Below are positions 61,159-64,000 of a stretch of DNA of 64,000 nucleotides, one piece after another. Source of the DNA: Ligustrum vulgare (taxonomy: Eukaryota > Streptophyta > Magnoliopsida > Lamiales > Oleaceae); assembly GCA_963555705.1 (NCBI GenBank), contig OY743170.1, positions 27,590,862-27,654,861 of the forward strand. Reading direction: 5' to 3'. Made by a program: the position numbers and the translations under genes. The number at the start of each line of letters is the position of its first letter. The first letter of the stretch is position 1. The notes under the pieces were generated by a model. It was not told where the DNA came from. It ran no database searches and worked only from the letters and a program-made list of their open reading frames with translations.

Positions 61159-61674
61159 ATGGAGACAAAAGTCAGCAATTCCAGAAAGGAGCTAGAGGTG
61201 TCAATGAGATCAGTGATGGAACAAGTTGAACGATTACTACAAAAATTCAACGGAGATGATTTCGATTTGGATTTTGTTGGTCAACTCAAAATATCACTAT
61301 TCTATGGTGAAAATCCAGAATTTTGGCTGTTTCAGGCAGAGAAATGTTTTGCCATGAATTCGAGTTTACCAGAAAGGGAGAAAGTGGAAGCTGCTGTTGC
61401 TTGCTTTGTCGGAGAAGCATGGGAGTGGTTTCAATGGGTAGATCAAATCCGGTCGGTGCAAACTTGGGAGGAGTTGAAGAAATTGATGTGGACTCGATTC
61501 TGCACAAATAAGGTCTCCATTGATAAGAAAATTCCAGCGGAGACATTGGTGGTAAAACTATTTAACTCGAAAGCAACTTTGAGTGAAAATCAGGAGGGAG
61601 AAGGCTCCGGTAGTATTACAGAAAGGAAAGCTCCAGGAGGAACATTGCACTACAGATTGTGTAAAATGGCCTGA
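61159..61674 (+). CDS. Retrotransposon Gag-like protein, probably truncated
   Basis: The first ATG after the primer site opens METKVSNSRKELEVSMRSVM. Residues about 50-115 hold the gypsy-type retrotransposon Gag pattern: ISLFYGENPEFWLFQAEKCF, EREKVEAAVACFVGEAWEWF and QTWEELKKLMWTRF. At 171 residues it lacks a zinc knuckle and is shorter than full gypsy Gag. It stops in LHYRLCKMA. A further open frame (61751-62182) is Lys/Arg-rich without motifs and may be decayed Gag or linker. Gag builds the RNA-packaging particle. Whether this copy is functional is unclear. Confidence 0.7.
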   Translation: METKVSNSRKELEVSMRSVMEQVERLLQKFNGDDFDLDFVGQLKISLFYGENPEFWLFQAEKCFAMNSSLPEREKVEAAVACFVGEAWEWFQWVDQIRSVQTWEELKKLMWTRFCTNKVSIDKKIPAETLVVKLFNSKATLSENQEGEGSGSITERKAPGGTLHYRLCKMA

Positions 61675-62314
61675 GGGATCGGTTGACACTAGTGATGGAG
61701 GAGTCACGGCAAGCACTGACTCGGACAAAGATGCAAACAGTTGGCGGTAAGTGAGGAAGTATGAGATGCCTGGAGTTTTAATTTCTTCCCTGAGGGAGAT
61801 CTCTGTACCAGAATTTCCGTCACGAAACAAGTTGGAGAAGATGAAGGAAGAAAAATATGAGAATGGGCTGCCAATTAGGACTAAAATTAAGAAGGTAAGA
61901 GTTGTAGGCTGGGTTTTGAAGATGGGCAGATTAGTAGAAAGCAAAGGGCTGACAAAAAGATTTGAAATTCATAGGATGAAAGTTGTGGTCCTAGGTTTGG
62001 AGAGGGGCCAAATGGTGAAATGCAAAAAGTCACTTAATCAAACCCTAGGTAAAAAGGGCCTTAATAGAGAAAGGGAAGATGGCCCATCACAATTACTTCC
62101 CAAATTCCCCACCAATATCCATCGGCTCTCTGTTGTTGAGCTTCAATTGAATACAAGAAAGGGGTTAAAGTCCCCATGGTGATGAAAACTACAACCAAGG
62201 TCACCGGTGTTGTAATGAGGAGTTGCAACGGAAACGACTATACCATAAGTGGCGGGAGAGAGATTTGGTGAGCTCCCACCCTGAGGACAAGGTGGATTTT
62301 GAAGCGGCGAGTAA

Positions 62315-62618
62315 TGATAGGCTTCCAATTAAGTAAACCATTCTAGAAGAGTCTGGAAGACGTGATAATCATGTGGAAGTGGTTAGAGGGTCAGTAGAAA
62401 TCAGTTAGGGGCAGGGTCAAGGGTAGTTTCAAGAATTATAAATAGGGAACAGGGGGGAAGATTAGAGGGAATTTTGATGGTTAGTTCCTGTATGATATAG
62501 GAGAGAATAGCCCTCTTGAAAGGCTATATTTTGCAGTTTACAACCTTGTAATTCGCAACAATTATCTTCAACATTCAATAATAATTCCTCTTTCTATTTC
62601 TCTTTTAGAATCCTATCA
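62315..62618 (+). repeat. 3' LTR of the Gag-only element
   Basis: Matches 60822-61128, with small deletions. Preceded by accctgaggacaaggtgg and a gaagcggcgagtaa purine-rich end. Confidence 0.9.
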
Positions 62619-62639
62619 AATGATGGGTAGGATCAAAAT

Positions 62640-63130
62640 GGGTTGTGACCAATAACTCGTAATTTGTAACTAGCAAATAATGTGACCTAAAAATATATGA
62701 GATTGCGATTGATTTTGTGACTATGACTTACAATTTTTAAGTTGTGACTAATTTTCTTGAAATTTGTTACTTTGAAATATGTTGTAACTTGTAAAATTTG
62801 AGATTTGTGATCGAAAATAAGTCTTGATCGATTAATTTTATAATTTATGATTACTTTTCCCTATAACGTTTGTGATTTGTGATCGAAAAATAAGTTGTGA
62901 CCTATAGATTGTGGCCTGTAAAATCTGTGATTTGTGACCGAGAAATTAGTGTTGACTTATAAATTTTGTTATTTATGATCAAGAAATCAGTCATGACCCA
63001 TAATGTTTGTGAGTAGTAGCCGAGAAATAAGTCATGACCCATAATGTTTGTGAGAATAAATCGTGATCGATAAATCAGATTATTTTTACCAATAAATAAT
63101 TTTGAAATAAAAAAAATTATAATTTGTGAC
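62640..63130. repeat. Degenerate minisatellite built on gtgacc/taatttgtga words
   Basis: The clearest pair is aagtcatgacccataatgtt with ttgtgag, repeated at a spacing of about 42 bp (62988-63056). Older diverged units with gtgatttgtgaccgagaaa extend back to about 62640. Confidence 0.65.
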
Positions 63131-63196
63131 CGTGACCATAAATTGTATGTTAGTGTGATTATAATCTATTTAATTACCTATTTATTAATAAAATAT

Positions 63197-63509
63197 CAGT
63201 GTTCAAAAAAGCGTGAAGCGTGGAGCTCAAGACTCAAGCTTTTGAAGCTTAAGCGTGAGTAAGCGTTAAAAAGCGTTTTTCAATTCCTAGATATTTGATT
63301 TAAATTTTACTCATACTCGAACAAGTAAAAATAAAAAAAGGAAAAAAAAGGGCAGCTGGGCGCTTTAGACGCGCTTAAGCGTGCCCTGTATGCGCTTCGC
63401 GCGCGCTTTTTAGATAAAAATTCTCAAAACGCTTTTTTCGCGCTTTTCACCAAAGCGACGCGCGTAGGCGCTCACAGTGCGTGCATTGTGCGCGCGTTTT
63501 AGAACACTG
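63197..63509. mobile_element. hAT-type MITE with perfect 8-bp duplication
   Basis: 313 bp with ends cagtgttcaaaaaagcg and cgcgcgttttagaacactg, flanked by taaaatat at 63189-63196 and 63510-63517. Dense aagcg/cgcgc words make it locally GC-rich. No coding frame. TIR and 8-bp duplication are diagnostic of hAT. Confidence 0.9.
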
Positions 63510-63617
63510 TAAAATATATTTAATTACCAATTTTTATTAATTACGACCTTATTTTTAAAATAATTTTTTAAGTTTTTCAAGTTTGAAAAGTGATCTTTAG
63601 ATCCTCGTAATTATTTA

Positions 63618-64000
63618 GGGGCCGTTCTCTTTGTATTTCGATTGAGTTTTGGATTTTGATTGTTTGTTTTGGGATTTCCGAAAACATGTTCTCTTTTTTA
63701 TTTTGGAAAACTGTTTTCAAAAATTGAAAACTGAAAAATGCGTTTACTTTGTAATTTTCTGATATACATATTTTCTGATATTTTATATGTAAAAAATGGT
63801 TGATTTCTTGAATTACATTAATTTTAATGTCAATAAATAAGTCAGTTCTCTATTCAACAAATATTTTGTTACTCTAGCAACAAATAAACTTGAAATCTAA
63901 ACTAATTAATATATTATATATATGAGTTCATATATTGGTGAGTAGTTCAATTGTAACAACATCGAGCCACTGTCAATGGGCAAAATAAACACAGTTCGCT
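63618..64000. repeat. Second copy of the 54842 repeat family, cut by the window end
   Basis: Matches 54842-55105 from ggggccgttctctttg to gtcaataaat, then diverges. gggcaaaataaacacag near 63978 resembles the right end of the other copy. Confidence 0.65.

Larger units (their letters stand above)
60822..62618 (+). mobile_element. Compact LTR retrotransposon with Gag only (TR-GAG-like), 1,797 bp
   Basis: Two direct LTRs (60822-61128 and 62315-62618) surround a Met-tRNA primer site, a Gag-related frame and about 0.6 kb without Pol motifs. Flanks gatga (60817-60821) and aatga (62619-62623) look like a target duplication with one change. Size and content fit terminal-repeat retrotransposons with a GAG domain. 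These depend on enzymes from full-length relatives (family knowledge). Confidence 0.82.

Overview
This is a plant nuclear genomic window, most likely from a eudicot. The evidence is its AT-rich composition, GT-AG introns in a plant-type VIT/von Willebrand A gene, Ty1/copia and Ty3/gypsy retrotransposons with plant-style initiator-Met tRNA primer sites, hAT, Helitron and MITE sequences, and nested insertions. No tRNA, rRNA, CRISPR, operon or bacterial feature was seen. The species cannot be named from the sequence.

Layout. Positions 1-339 are the end of a long gypsy LTR that cuts into a decayed BED-finger hAT transposase on the minus strand (341-2316; outer terminus near 2856). LTR-like non-coding sequence follows (3169-4985 and 12244-13212), split by a minus-strand copia element at 4986-12243 that has lost its integrase but keeps one Gag-protease-RT-RNase H frame broken by a single stop codon. 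A short pectinesterase-like remnant lies near 14901-15080.

Positions 15280-39681 are a nested stack. Outer gypsy element A (minus strand, coding 25749-30453) is flanked by gtaat target duplications. Its left LTR holds the remains of gypsy element B (15862-24436), which is in turn interrupted by copia element C (16719-23226). C has a perfect tttaa duplication, but its two LTRs are inverted relative to each other. A's right LTR is split by gypsy element D (33045-39603; atgac/atgaa duplication). A's other LTR preserves the unoccupied version of D's insertion site.

Positions 39687-43965 are mostly non-coding, with one possible small gene for a tail-anchored acidic protein (42814-43287, minus). 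Positions 43966-48105 hold a degenerate direct repeat of about 60 bp, interleaved with Helitrons, MITEs and a long-TIR element. The best host gene starts at 48272: eight exons of an inter-alpha-trypsin-inhibitor heavy-chain-like protein with a VIT domain and an intact-looking MIDAS site, followed to 53514. Its 3' half was not found in the window.

From 53515 to 64000 the sequence is mostly repeats: a foldback element, MITEs, microsatellites, a compact Gag-only LTR retrotransposon (60822-62618) and a small hAT MITE with a perfect 8-bp duplication (63197-63509). Nearly all transposon genes here are visibly broken. The most unusual structure is the inverted-LTR copia element C. All identifications rest on reading motifs, without database searches.
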